From Marinomonas sargassi (GTDB lineage: Bacteria; Pseudomonadota; Gammaproteobacteria; Pseudomonadales; Marinomonadaceae), in contig NZ_JAOVZB010000003.1 of assembly GCF_025716875.1 (NCBI RefSeq), positions 370,147 through 434,146 of the forward strand: 64,000 nt of DNA, given 5' to 3'. A program made the translations under genes and the position numbers. Shown piece after piece: positions 9,811 to 17,566 of the stretch. Positions within the stretch are counted from its first letter, which is position 1; each line of letters starts with the position of its first letter. The notes beneath the pieces were generated by a model that saw only the letters and a program-made list of their open reading frames with translations, did not search any database and was not told where the DNA came from.

Positions 9811-11859
9811 TTAGAGTGACTTCTCTCTTAAGCTTTCCCTTAATTTCTCGGTATGACTTGGATCGAGTAATGTTTTAACCTGATCCCATGGAACAGGTTT
9901 ACAAAATAAATAGCCTTGTAAAAAGTCACATCCTAACTCAGACAAATAACGATACTGCTCTATCGTCTCTACCCCCTCTGCAACAGTCGTTAATTGATAA
10001 GTGGTTGCAAGAGAGTGAATTGACTTAACTATCATTTTTGATGCGTCATCTTTCTTTTCTAGCAAGTCTATAAAGGACTTATCAATTTTCAAATTATTGA
10101 CAGGGTAATTGATCAACTGATTAAAAGAAATATACCCTGTGCCATAGTCGTCTAAGCTAAGTCGTACACCTAGCTCACGAATACCTTGTAATACCTCAAT
10201 ATTTTTATCTTCTACATTAACTAAGCTTGTTTCGGTTAACTCCAGCTCGATCCACTCAGCCGGAATGTCATATTGTTTTAACAGACGGGAAAGTAGGCCG
10301 ACAAAGTTAGTATTCCTAAGTTGCTCGGATGAAATATTAATACAAAATATAGGCTTAGTAGCTTCTAAATATGTGTAGTTTTCTTTAATTATAGAAAATG
10401 TATTTTCAATAACCCATGCATCAATTTCTTTTATTAAGTTAAATTTTTCAGCAATAGGAATAAAAACATCCGGACCGATACCTTCCATCTTTTTAGACGT
10501 AGTTCTTAATAATACCTCTAAAGCCACAACTTTTAAGGATTGGGCTTCGTGGATTGGCATATATTGAAGGTAAAACTCATTTTTTCGTAATGCATCCTTA
10601 ATAAACCCAGCGACTTCCTTATTAAAATAGACATGTTGTGAAAAATGTTTATCGAATACTTGAAAGTGAGGCAAGCTATTACTTTTTACATGATACATTG
10701 CTGAACTTGAATGAGAAATTAGCTTATCAAACTCAGCAGCAACATTTTCCCCCTTAGCAACACCTAGACTAATACCAACGCTTAGATTTTGAGAAGGCAG
10801 TGTGATTGAGTGGTACTGGCCACCACATATTGATGAAGCAATAAAGGACATTTTCTTTTCTGAAATATTCTCAAAAACGATAATAAATTCATTACCTGAA
10901 AATCGGCAAAAGTGTCCTTTTTCACCGAATTTCATCATAATATTTTTTATTACATCGGTAAACTCTATCAGCACCTGATTTCCAACCTTATGGCCATAAG
11001 TACCATTGATTTCTTTGAGCTGATCTAGTGCCATATAAAATAGGTATATACGACTTTCAGCTGAGACTTCTTTGATCTTTTCGCGAATACCACGGTGGTT
11101 ATAAATTCCTGTCAAAGAGTCTATTTTTGACAATTCCTTGAGTTTATGATGTTGTTTAGCAAGTAATAGTAAAGCAACTCCCAGCCATAAAATGACTATT
11201 GCTTTGAGTAAATTGTATTCTGATATTCTCTCCCCTCGAAAAACTAGCTTTCTAATAGCAATGCTGTATTCGCCTAACACTGGCATTTTATTGGTACTAA
11301 ATTCGATACGCACAATGTTTGTTAAATCCACCATACTGTTTTCAAAATTAACACTGTATTTTTCCAACCACCAGCGATCGACATTTAAAGATTTTAGAGG
11401 AACGGTGATAAAGTTTTTATTGAAGTTTGAAGGGTTAAAGCTAACAGAGTTAAACTTTTGAGAAACAAAGTCATTAGGAATCGAGTAATTTTCATTATGA
11501 TTTCGAAAACTTACTTTTAACTTATCATTTTCAACAGGGGATATATATTCTATTTCAAAGTCAACTCTATTATAAATAGAAAGATCAAGGCCATTCAATC
11601 GATCTTTTTTCCCTAACTCCAAAGAAACACCACATAAACTAAAGGTCTCAACAAGCTCAAGCTGACATCGAACAACAGCCTGGCCTTCCTCTGTTTGCAA
11701 GCTGCCTTTTACTTTTCCTAACGAAAAAAAGTGAAATGTTTCGTTCTTGTCGTTTGGGTATAATATTTTTTTAGTATCTAAGTATCCAAGAGCGTAAAGC
11801 GATATGGTTAAAGCCGTACTAAAAACCAGAAAAAAAAACCATTTCATTTGATTCATCAA
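9811..11859 (-). CDS. Membrane GGDEF-EAL protein, paralogue A
   Basis: A 682-residue c-di-GMP-type signalling protein. One N-terminal membrane segment (residues about 8-26) and a second (about 218-236) bracket a periplasmic domain of about 190 residues. That domain is rich in beta strands and has a conserved Cys pair (VRCQLELVETFSLCG); I take it for a jelly-roll sensor. The GGDEF domain is degenerate (SGNEF), so cyclase activity is unlikely. The EAL domain keeps NISSEQL, ELTETSL, LDDYGTGY, KIDKSFI and AEGVET, with the signature as EVL, so hydrolysis of c-di-GMP is plausible. A close paralogue lies immediately upstream on the same strand. Confidence 0.9.
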   Translation of the reverse strand: MMNQMKWFFFLVFSTALTISLYALGYLDTKKILYPNDKNETFHFFSLGKVKGSLQTEEGQAVVRCQLELVETFSLCGVSLELGKKDRLNGLDLSIYNRVDFEIEYISPVENDKLKVSFRNHNENYSIPNDFVSQKFNSVSFNPSNFNKNFITVPLKSLNVDRWWLEKYSVNFENSMVDLTNIVRIEFSTNKMPVLGEYSIAIRKLVFRGERISEYNLLKAIVILWLGVALLLLAKQHHKLKELSKIDSLTGIYNHRGIREKIKEVSAESRIYLFYMALDQLKEINGTYGHKVGNQVLIEFTDVIKNIMMKFGEKGHFCRFSGNEFIIVFENISEKKMSFIASSICGGQYHSITLPSQNLSVGISLGVAKGENVAAEFDKLISHSSSAMYHVKSNSLPHFQVFDKHFSQHVYFNKEVAGFIKDALRKNEFYLQYMPIHEAQSLKVVALEVLLRTTSKKMEGIGPDVFIPIAEKFNLIKEIDAWVIENTFSIIKENYTYLEATKPIFCINISSEQLRNTNFVGLLSRLLKQYDIPAEWIELELTETSLVNVEDKNIEVLQGIRELGVRLSLDDYGTGYISFNQLINYPVNNLKIDKSFIDLLEKKDDASKMIVKSIHSLATTYQLTTVAEGVETIEQYRYLSELGCDFLQGYLFCKPVPWDQVKTLLDPSHTEKLRESLREKSL

Positions 11860-11929
11860 AATCTCATAATTTATATTAAAACAATAAGTATTCGAAGCAG
11901 TAGAGCATCAAAGTAAAGACATATATTTA

Positions 11930-13981
11930 TCACCTTTCAATATGTTTTTCTTTTAATTTTTCTCTAACTTCTTCTATGTGGCTAGGGTCGAGCAATGTTT
12001 TAACCTGATTCCATGGCACAGGTTTACAGAATAAATAGCCTTGTAAAAAGTCACATCCTAACTCAGACAAATAGTGATACTGCTCTATCGTCTCGACACC
12101 CTCTGCAACAGTCGTTAATTGATAAGTCGTTGCAAGTGAGTGAATTGACTTAACTATCATTTTTGATGCGTCATCTTTATTTTCTAGCAAGTCTATAAAA
12201 GACTTATCAATTTTCAAATTATTGACAGGGTAATTAATCAACTGATTAAAAGAAATATACCCTGTGCCGTAGTCGTCTAGGCTAAGTCGTACACCTAGAT
12301 CACGAATACCTTGTAATACCTCAATATTTTTATCTTCTACATTAACTAAGCTTGTTTCGGTTAACTCCAACTCGATCCACTCAGCCGGAATATCATACTG
12401 TTTTAAGAGACGAGAAAGTAGATCGACAAATTTAGTATTCCTAAGTTGCTCGGATGAAATATTAATACAAAATATAGGCTTAGTAGCTTCTAAATATGTG
12501 TAGTTTTCTTTAATTATAGAAAGTGTATTTTCAATAACCCATGCATCAATTTCTTTTATTAAGTTAAATTTTTCAGCAATAGGGATAAAAACGTCTGGCC
12601 CTATTCCAATAAGACTTTCTGAATTTGTTCTTAACAAAACTTCCATTGCAGAAACTTCCAATGTTTCAGTTTTATATATAGGCATGAAATTTAGAGTAAA
12701 CTCATCATTTGAAATCGCACTCTTTATGTACTCTGAAATATTTTTATTTTGCAATATTTCTTGAGAAAACTCATCATCAAAAACTTGAAATGATAACGAA
12801 TTATTTTGCTGAGAATAATTCATCGCTGCCCGAGAGTGAGAGATTAAAGTTCGATAATCATGAGTGCAATCAGGCGAATTAAAAACCCCTAAATACATAG
12901 AAAAGTTAACCTTATGGGAACGAATAGTGATTATCTTTTTCTTGATTCTAGTTATTTCTTTAGAGAAAGAAATTAGATCTTCTTCATTAGTATTTTCAAA
13001 TAAAATAGCAAAACCATCATCAGAGTATCGACAAAGATAACTTTCACATTGAACTTTAGAAAGTTTTTCTTTAATTAAGTTGGTAGCATAAATAGCAACT
13101 TCATCAGCAATTTTATAACCATACGTATCACTTATATCCTTTAATTCACTTATACCAATATAATGCATACTTATATTATTACCTAAAGCCCTACTCTGAA
13201 CTATCCTTTCAAATCCTATATGATTATGTAGACCTGTAACCATATCTTTTTTTGATATTTCTTTAACTAAATTTTGCTGCCTAAATATGCAGTAAATTCC
13301 TGTAAAAAACCATATACACACGATAATTGTAATTAAATTTTGAAACGAAATAGCCTTCCCTCTCAGGGTGATGCTTTTAACTAATATTTCATATCCCCCC
13401 TCAGCTTCCATGCCGCTAGTCAAAAACTCTACTTGAATAATATTAGAAAAATCAGAAAGACTATTTTCAAAATCGACGTTATATTGGCTTAACCACCAAG
13501 TCTCCACTTGAAAAACCTCAAGCGGAACATCTATAGGTAAGTCAAAAGTAGAAGTATCTAAAGTAATGGTGTTAAATTTATGGGAGACACGGTCTGAAGA
13601 TTTTGAATAATTTTTATTATGGTTGCGTAGAGATATCTTAAGCCTAGATTTATCATCAGGTGTTTTATAAAACAACTCAAACTCAATGCTTTCATAGGGA
13701 TTAAAGTTTTTCCCAGAAACCCAGTCATTCTCCCCTACACCTATACCAACCCCGCATAAGTTATAGCCACTAGCATCATCTAACTGGCAAACAACATGAG
13801 CACCTTTTTGTTCGCCTTTAGAAACCCTAACGTCACCAAGGCTAATAAGTTCAATAGGATCAAAATTATCGTTATACAAAGCGTATTTCGTATTAAAAAC
13901 ACCTAGGTAGTGAGAGAAAATTGCTACAATTGTCAAAAGTACCAAACAAGAAAACTGCTTAATATTATTACCTAGTGTCAT
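11930..13981 (-). CDS. Membrane GGDEF-EAL protein, paralogue B
   Basis: A 683-residue paralogue of the next gene downstream, with the same plan: membrane segment, periplasmic beta-rich domain with the Cys pair (VVCQLDDASGYNLCG), second membrane segment, GGDEF, EAL. The GGDEF motif is further decayed (SDDGF). The EAL half keeps the metal and catalytic motifs. From GIGPDVFIPIAEKF almost to the C-terminus it is nearly identical to paralogue A at DNA level, while the N-terminal two thirds have diverged strongly. It begins 70 bases upstream of paralogue A, so the pair may be co-transcribed. Confidence 0.9.
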   Translation of the reverse strand: MTLGNNIKQFSCLVLLTIVAIFSHYLGVFNTKYALYNDNFDPIELISLGDVRVSKGEQKGAHVVCQLDDASGYNLCGVGIGVGENDWVSGKNFNPYESIEFELFYKTPDDKSRLKISLRNHNKNYSKSSDRVSHKFNTITLDTSTFDLPIDVPLEVFQVETWWLSQYNVDFENSLSDFSNIIQVEFLTSGMEAEGGYEILVKSITLRGKAISFQNLITIIVCIWFFTGIYCIFRQQNLVKEISKKDMVTGLHNHIGFERIVQSRALGNNISMHYIGISELKDISDTYGYKIADEVAIYATNLIKEKLSKVQCESYLCRYSDDGFAILFENTNEEDLISFSKEITRIKKKIITIRSHKVNFSMYLGVFNSPDCTHDYRTLISHSRAAMNYSQQNNSLSFQVFDDEFSQEILQNKNISEYIKSAISNDEFTLNFMPIYKTETLEVSAMEVLLRTNSESLIGIGPDVFIPIAEKFNLIKEIDAWVIENTLSIIKENYTYLEATKPIFCINISSEQLRNTKFVDLLSRLLKQYDIPAEWIELELTETSLVNVEDKNIEVLQGIRDLGVRLSLDDYGTGYISFNQLINYPVNNLKIDKSFIDLLENKDDASKMIVKSIHSLATTYQLTTVAEGVETIEQYHYLSELGCDFLQGYLFCKPVPWNQVKTLLDPSHIEEVREKLKEKHIER

Positions 13982-14088
13982 CCTTTAACCCCTAAAACAG
14001 CAGAGTGAAAAATTATGTAAATAAGTTACATTATTAATACAATAATACTTTGTATACTATTGAAAAAATATCTAATTTTTTCCTTATT

Positions 14089-15195
14089 TCATTTAAACAC
14101 CCGTACTTTTAGCTTTTCTATCAACTTATGATACTTCTTTATCAATTCATTTCCTAAATAAGACTCAAGCAAGGGCAGTACTGGAACCTCAGTACGCTGA
14201 ATAATCAGATCCGCAGCCCCCTTGGCCTCTTTGCAAACATCGTCCAAGTCGCTTTGATAAAGATGAAATTCATCAAAAATTTCCGTATAAACTTGGCGAT
14301 TAGGTAAAATTGGAATACAACCTAAGGAAACCGCTTCTAAAACAGACAGGCCTTGAAATTCATGTAACGCAGTGGATAGCACCATGTCCGAAGAGGATAA
14401 AATTTTCAGGTAATCACTGCGCTTTTCCACATAACCAAACTGTGTAATCCGGTGTAAAAATTTCACTTTGATTTGCTCGAATTCATCAGGAATAGAGCGG
14501 AACTGCTCTCCTAAAATAGCAATTTGATAATTCACTCCCCTATTCTCTAGTTCTTGAAGAATGGCCTGTAACCTATCGGGGCCCTTATCAAACTCCCAAC
14601 GAGCGGACCACACCAGTTTGATTGGATTATCGCTTTCAAAAACAGTGGGGGAACTGGGATGTTGGAGGGATATATCTAAAGGGACAGGCAATACTATGGA
14701 CTTTTCTTGGGTTCTGGTTAGCCAATCGGGGGAAACATAATCAGGCAATTTATTTAATAACGCACGAGCCCCATTAAAAAATGAGTTGCGATTAAATTGA
14801 CTATTAAAGATGCATTGATCTACTGCTAAGGCGCTATATAAAGTCATCATTTGCATTTCGACAACCCCTTGCTGCTTATCACTAGCAGGGTACGCAAATT
14901 GGTTTTCATGGAAGTACAAAAGCCAAGGGATATTTTGCAGATCAGGGCAGAAGGCTTTTAGCCCTATACAATCTGTCATTGAGGTAGCAATCACTAGATC
15001 GTATGGTTTTTCTAAACTTGCTTTAAACTTTGGGTCAAAAGCAAAGCTCATTGCATTACCACGAATTCGCCAAGCAAAATGGCGAGCAGGTAAATAAATG
15101 TACTCCCAACTGTGCTCAGGTAAGCCTTCCATCAAACATGTCGCCCATGCCTTATGGCTTTTTGCTTCATACGCGCTAATCAATAAAATCCGCAA
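14089..15195 (-). CDS. tRNA-queuosine alpha-mannosyltransferase homologue (DUF3524 glycosyltransferase)
   Basis: A 368-residue GT4-type glycosyltransferase. The N-terminal third carries the DUF3524 signature (ILLISAYEAKSHKAWATCL, YIYLPARHFAWRIRGNAMS) typical of the GTDC1/QTMAN family. The C-terminal half has the nucleotide-sugar-binding Rossmann part (LVWSARWEFDKGPDRLQA, LSTALHEFQGLSVLEAVSLG). The animal enzyme mannosylates queuosine at position 34 of tRNA-Asp. The role of bacterial members is inferred from that. It is transcribed divergently from the hydrolase gene, with 90 bases between their starts. Confidence 0.8.
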   Translation of the reverse strand: MRILLISAYEAKSHKAWATCLMEGLPEHSWEYIYLPARHFAWRIRGNAMSFAFDPKFKASLEKPYDLVIATSMTDCIGLKAFCPDLQNIPWLLYFHENQFAYPASDKQQGVVEMQMMTLYSALAVDQCIFNSQFNRNSFFNGARALLNKLPDYVSPDWLTRTQEKSIVLPVPLDISLQHPSSPTVFESDNPIKLVWSARWEFDKGPDRLQAILQELENRGVNYQIAILGEQFRSIPDEFEQIKVKFLHRITQFGYVEKRSDYLKILSSSDMVLSTALHEFQGLSVLEAVSLGCIPILPNRQVYTEIFDEFHLYQSDLDDVCKEAKGAADLIIQRTEVPVLPLLESYLGNELIKKYHKLIEKLKVRVFK

Positions 15196-15285
15196 TGCTT
15201 CGCTCTCTTTTTATAGTCGTCTATTTGTTTCTCATCTATTGGTCGAATATCATAATGAAATACACTCAGTTACTTAAGGGACATT

Positions 15286-16026
15286 ATGATTATTCAGAAA
15301 CACGACCAAGATATTACTACACCCACTGGCACCATGCGCTGTACTGTATATCACCCAAACGCTGAAGGCCGCTTTCCTTGCATTATCTTCTACTCTGAAA
15401 TATTCCAACAAACTGCCCCCATAGCTCGATCTGCCGCATTGATGGCAGGTCACGGTTTTGTTGTTATCGTCCCTGAGGTTTTTCACGAATTAAATCCGAT
15501 CGGCACTGTTTTAAGTTATGACGATGCAGGTAAAGACAAAGGTAATACGGATAAATTTACCAAGCCATTAGAAGATCACGATACAGACACTGTGGCTATG
15601 ATTAGTGCTTTTGAAAATGCCGAATATTGTAATGGGCAATTTGGCTCTATGGGGGTGTGCTTAGGTGGGCACCTTGCATACCGCGCGGCGTTAAACCCTA
15701 GAATTCAAGCAGCTTTTTGTTTGTACGCAACAGACATACATTCCAATACCATTCCATGTAAGGAAGGTAACGACTCATTTACCCGAACTGCTGAGATTCA
15801 AGGTGAAATAACCATGGTGTGGGGGAAACAAGACCCTCATGTGCCAACAGAAGGCCGTCAAAAAATATACCAACAATTAATGGATACGGAGCGCCTTTTC
15901 ACTTGGCATGAATTTAATGGCCAGCATGCGTTTATGCGAGATGAAGGTGATCGATACGACCCAGCATTGGCATTAGAGTGTTATACAAAAGCCATCGCTT
16001 TATTTCAAAGAACTTTAAATAGATAG
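15286..16026 (+). CDS. Dienelactone hydrolase family protein
   Basis: A 246-residue alpha/beta hydrolase. The catalytic triad of the dienelactone hydrolase family is visible: Cys125 in GVCLGGHL, Asp183 in WGKQDPHVP and His214 in FNGQHAFMRD. No chloroaromatic degradation genes are nearby, so the true substrate is unknown. Many family members in marine bacteria act as general carboxylesterases. It is probably monocistronic, with a hairpin following it. Confidence 0.88.
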   Translation: MIIQKHDQDITTPTGTMRCTVYHPNAEGRFPCIIFYSEIFQQTAPIARSAALMAGHGFVVIVPEVFHELNPIGTVLSYDDAGKDKGNTDKFTKPLEDHDTDTVAMISAFENAEYCNGQFGSMGVCLGGHLAYRAALNPRIQAAFCLYATDIHSNTIPCKEGNDSFTRTAEIQGEITMVWGKQDPHVPTEGRQKIYQQLMDTERLFTWHEFNGQHAFMRDEGDRYDPALALECYTKAIALFQRTLNR

Positions 16027-16051
16027 CCTAATTAGCGGTAATAAGCTTGCT

Positions 16052-16083
16052 GTTGCGCATTGGGAATGTGCCTAATGCGCAAC
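16052..16083. terminator. Hairpin between convergent hydrolase and yaeQ genes
   Basis: A perfect 10-bp stem (gttgcgcatt / aatgcgcaac) lies with a 12-base loop in the 82-base gap between two stop codons. No strong T-run follows on either strand, so it is a terminator candidate by position more than by sequence. Confidence 0.5.
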
Positions 16084-16108
16084 TGCCTATATTAAACAAT
16101 CCTATTTA

Positions 16109-16663
16109 TTAGGACTCGCCGCGCCATATTGGTGTTAAAGCACATTCGCCAAGCTCACTAGACACCCACATTTCGCTGTCTTGAATAGTAACATTAAGCT
16201 GCATCGATCGAGAGCAAAGCTTCTCTAAAGCCTGCACCTGCTGTTCAGGAAATTGCAGTATTCTAATATTATCAAAACGGCTTGTTTTGCCTTTATTTTG
16301 CTCCCACCAGATATCTGATTTGTCATTGTAATTGACAATAATGACTTGTTGGGCTCTTCCACAGGCCTTTCTTAAACGTTTTTCATCTGGCTGACCCAAC
16401 TCTACCCACATTAGAATCTCATCCGAGAAGTTTTTCTGCCATAGATCTGGCTCATCTTCCGTGCTAATGCCTTTTGTAAAGCTCAATTGCTCTGTGCCTT
16501 CTTTCTCATCCGCTAATAAAGCAAATGCCGCCAATCGCACCATCATACGTTCTTCCGTTTCAGACGGATGTAACGCCAAGGTCAAGTCATAACCTTGATA
16601 ATGATGCCTATCCATATCAGACACTTGAACTGTTGCTTTATATACTGTCGCTTTAATGGCCAT
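16109..16663 (-). CDS. yaeQ: YaeQ family protein
   Basis: A 184-residue protein that matches the YaeQ family across its length, with the typical opening ATVYKATVQVSDMDRHHY and LTLALHPSETEERMMVRL. YaeQ has a nuclease-like fold related to PD-(D/E)XK enzymes. Its function is unclear; an early link to haemolysin expression (RfaH suppression) was later questioned. It is monocistronic. A 63-bp IS5-type element lies 31 bases upstream of its start and may affect its promoter. Confidence 0.9.
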   Translation of the reverse strand: MAIKATVYKATVQVSDMDRHHYQGYDLTLALHPSETEERMMVRLAAFALLADEKEGTEQLSFTKGISTEDEPDLWQKNFSDEILMWVELGQPDEKRLRKACGRAQQVIIVNYNDKSDIWWEQNKGKTSRFDNIRILQFPEQQVQALEKLCSRSMQLNVTIQDSEMWVSSELGECALTPIWRGES

Positions 16664-16690
16664 AAAAACTACTTACTACTTTTAATATTG

Positions 16691-16761
16691 CTAGGGAAGG
16701 TGCGAATAATAAAGGTTTATCCACACACTGAAGCCAGTGAATTTGTTCGCATCTTCCCTAG
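16691..16761. mobile_element. 63-bp IS5-family miniature element with CTAG target duplication
   Basis: The ends are inverted repeats (GGAAGGTGCGAA at 16695 and TTCGCATCTTCC ending at 16757, one mismatch). They match my recollection of the IS5 terminal repeat. The element is flanked by CTAG on both sides (16691-16694 and 16758-16761), the 4-bp YTAR-type target duplication made by IS5. The interior is 39 bases with a small cactg/cagtg hairpin and no coding capacity. It must have been moved by a transposase elsewhere. Confidence 0.72.
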
Positions 16762-16924
16762 AGGTTTATTTGATACCTGAAAAATTGCGCATCAAAGAAT
16801 GAGGCACGATTATACAGCAAAACCCAATATTATCGGCTCTTCATGACAAATTGCTTTCCTAGGAAGCAACACACCGTTTTAAATTAAAAGAAATAAAAAA
16901 ATAGTGTTATTTTCATATAACTAA

Positions 16925-16953
16925 TTGACATATAAATACCATTCGGGCTCAAT
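16925..16953 (+). promoter_or_regulatory. Candidate sigma-70 promoter for the small ORF and DUF1127 locus
   Basis: A perfect -35 box (TTGACA, 16925-16930) is followed after 17 bases by a weak -10 box (CTCAAT, 16948-16953), about 65 bases before the small ORF. The rest of the 353-base gap from 16664 holds the IS5-type element and AT-rich sequence with nothing else recognised. Confidence 0.45.
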
Positions 16954-17017
16954 AAAGAGACTCTTTAATAGAGTACTTTTTACACATCCAATGCACAAAG
17001 AATCAAGGAGAAGCTAT

Positions 17018-17116
17018 ATGAACATGACTTATGTACTTAAACATATCGCTACCTCTATGGTGTCCCGAATTAATCGAGTGACATCTTTTTCGCTTGTGCG
17101 TTCAATGCCTGTGTAA
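17018..17116 (+). CDS. Small 32-residue ORF upstream of DUF1127 gene
   Basis: A 32-codon reading frame (MNMTYVLKHIATSMVSRI...) with a good ribosome-binding site (aaggag, 7 bases before ATG) after a promoter-like TTGACA. The product would be a basic, moderately hydrophobic peptide and I recognise no family. It lies 86 bases upstream of the DUF1127 gene in the same direction, with a hairpin between. It could be a leader peptide or an independent small protein. Coding status rests on the ribosome site and context only. Confidence 0.45.
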   Translation: MNMTYVLKHIATSMVSRINRVTSFSLVRSMPV

Positions 17117-17126
17117 AGCCAACATT

Positions 17127-17147
17127 GACCGCGAAATTTACGCGGTC
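17127..17147 (+). promoter_or_regulatory. Hairpin between small ORF and DUF1127 gene
   Basis: A 7-bp GC-rich stem (gaccgcg / cgcggtc, 7-base loop) begins 10 bases after the small ORF stop. There is no T-run. Its position fits translation-dependent folding or transcript processing between the two small genes. Confidence 0.45.
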
Positions 17148-17202
17148 TCCTGAACAAATAACCTCGTAAGTTTCGCAAAAAACACTTTTTTGGAGACAAC
17201 TT

Positions 17203-17418
17203 ATGAGCATCATCGCCCTACTAAACATCGCGAAAGAATATCTAATCACTCGTCGCACTAACGAGGCTTTGCGTCATCTGGATAATAGCCAGCTGAATGA
17301 TATTGGCTTTTATCGTAAAGATGGGGTCATTCGTCCTCTGGCTAAAAATACAGACGAACAACCAACTTGTGGGGAGCGTTTTACAGCACAGCTGAAAGAA
17401 CGACCGAACGACGGATAA
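17203..17418 (+). CDS. DUF1127 domain small protein
   Basis: A 71-residue basic protein. The core RRTNEALRHLDNSQLNDIGFYR is the DUF1127 (YjiS-like) motif: an arginine-rich helix followed by LDxxxLxDIG. Studied members in alphaproteobacteria influence phosphate, carbon and RNA metabolism. The tail of about 30 residues, with one Cys, is not conserved as far as I can tell. A strong ribosome site (ttggag) precedes the start and a strong terminator follows. The locus is compact and could give abundant short transcripts. Confidence 0.85.
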   Translation: MSIIALLNIAKEYLITRRTNEALRHLDNSQLNDIGFYRKDGVIRPLAKNTDEQPTCGERFTAQLKERPNDG

Positions 17419-17421
17419 GCC

Positions 17422-17459
17422 ATTAACGTCACCTAACTAGCTATTTAGGTGACGTTAAT
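17422..17459 (+). terminator. Strong terminator after DUF1127 gene
   Basis: A 14-bp perfect stem (attaacgtcaccta / taggtgacgttaat) begins 4 bases after the stop codon and is followed by ttcctcccctc. Confidence 0.8.
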
Positions 17460-17566
17460 TTCCTCCCCTCTAGTGCATACACCTTATCGTGATTTTTGTG
17501 AGATAATATTTAAAACTATCAATGGGTTACTTCTATATAAAAACCTAGTAACTTGAAAGGAAAAGC

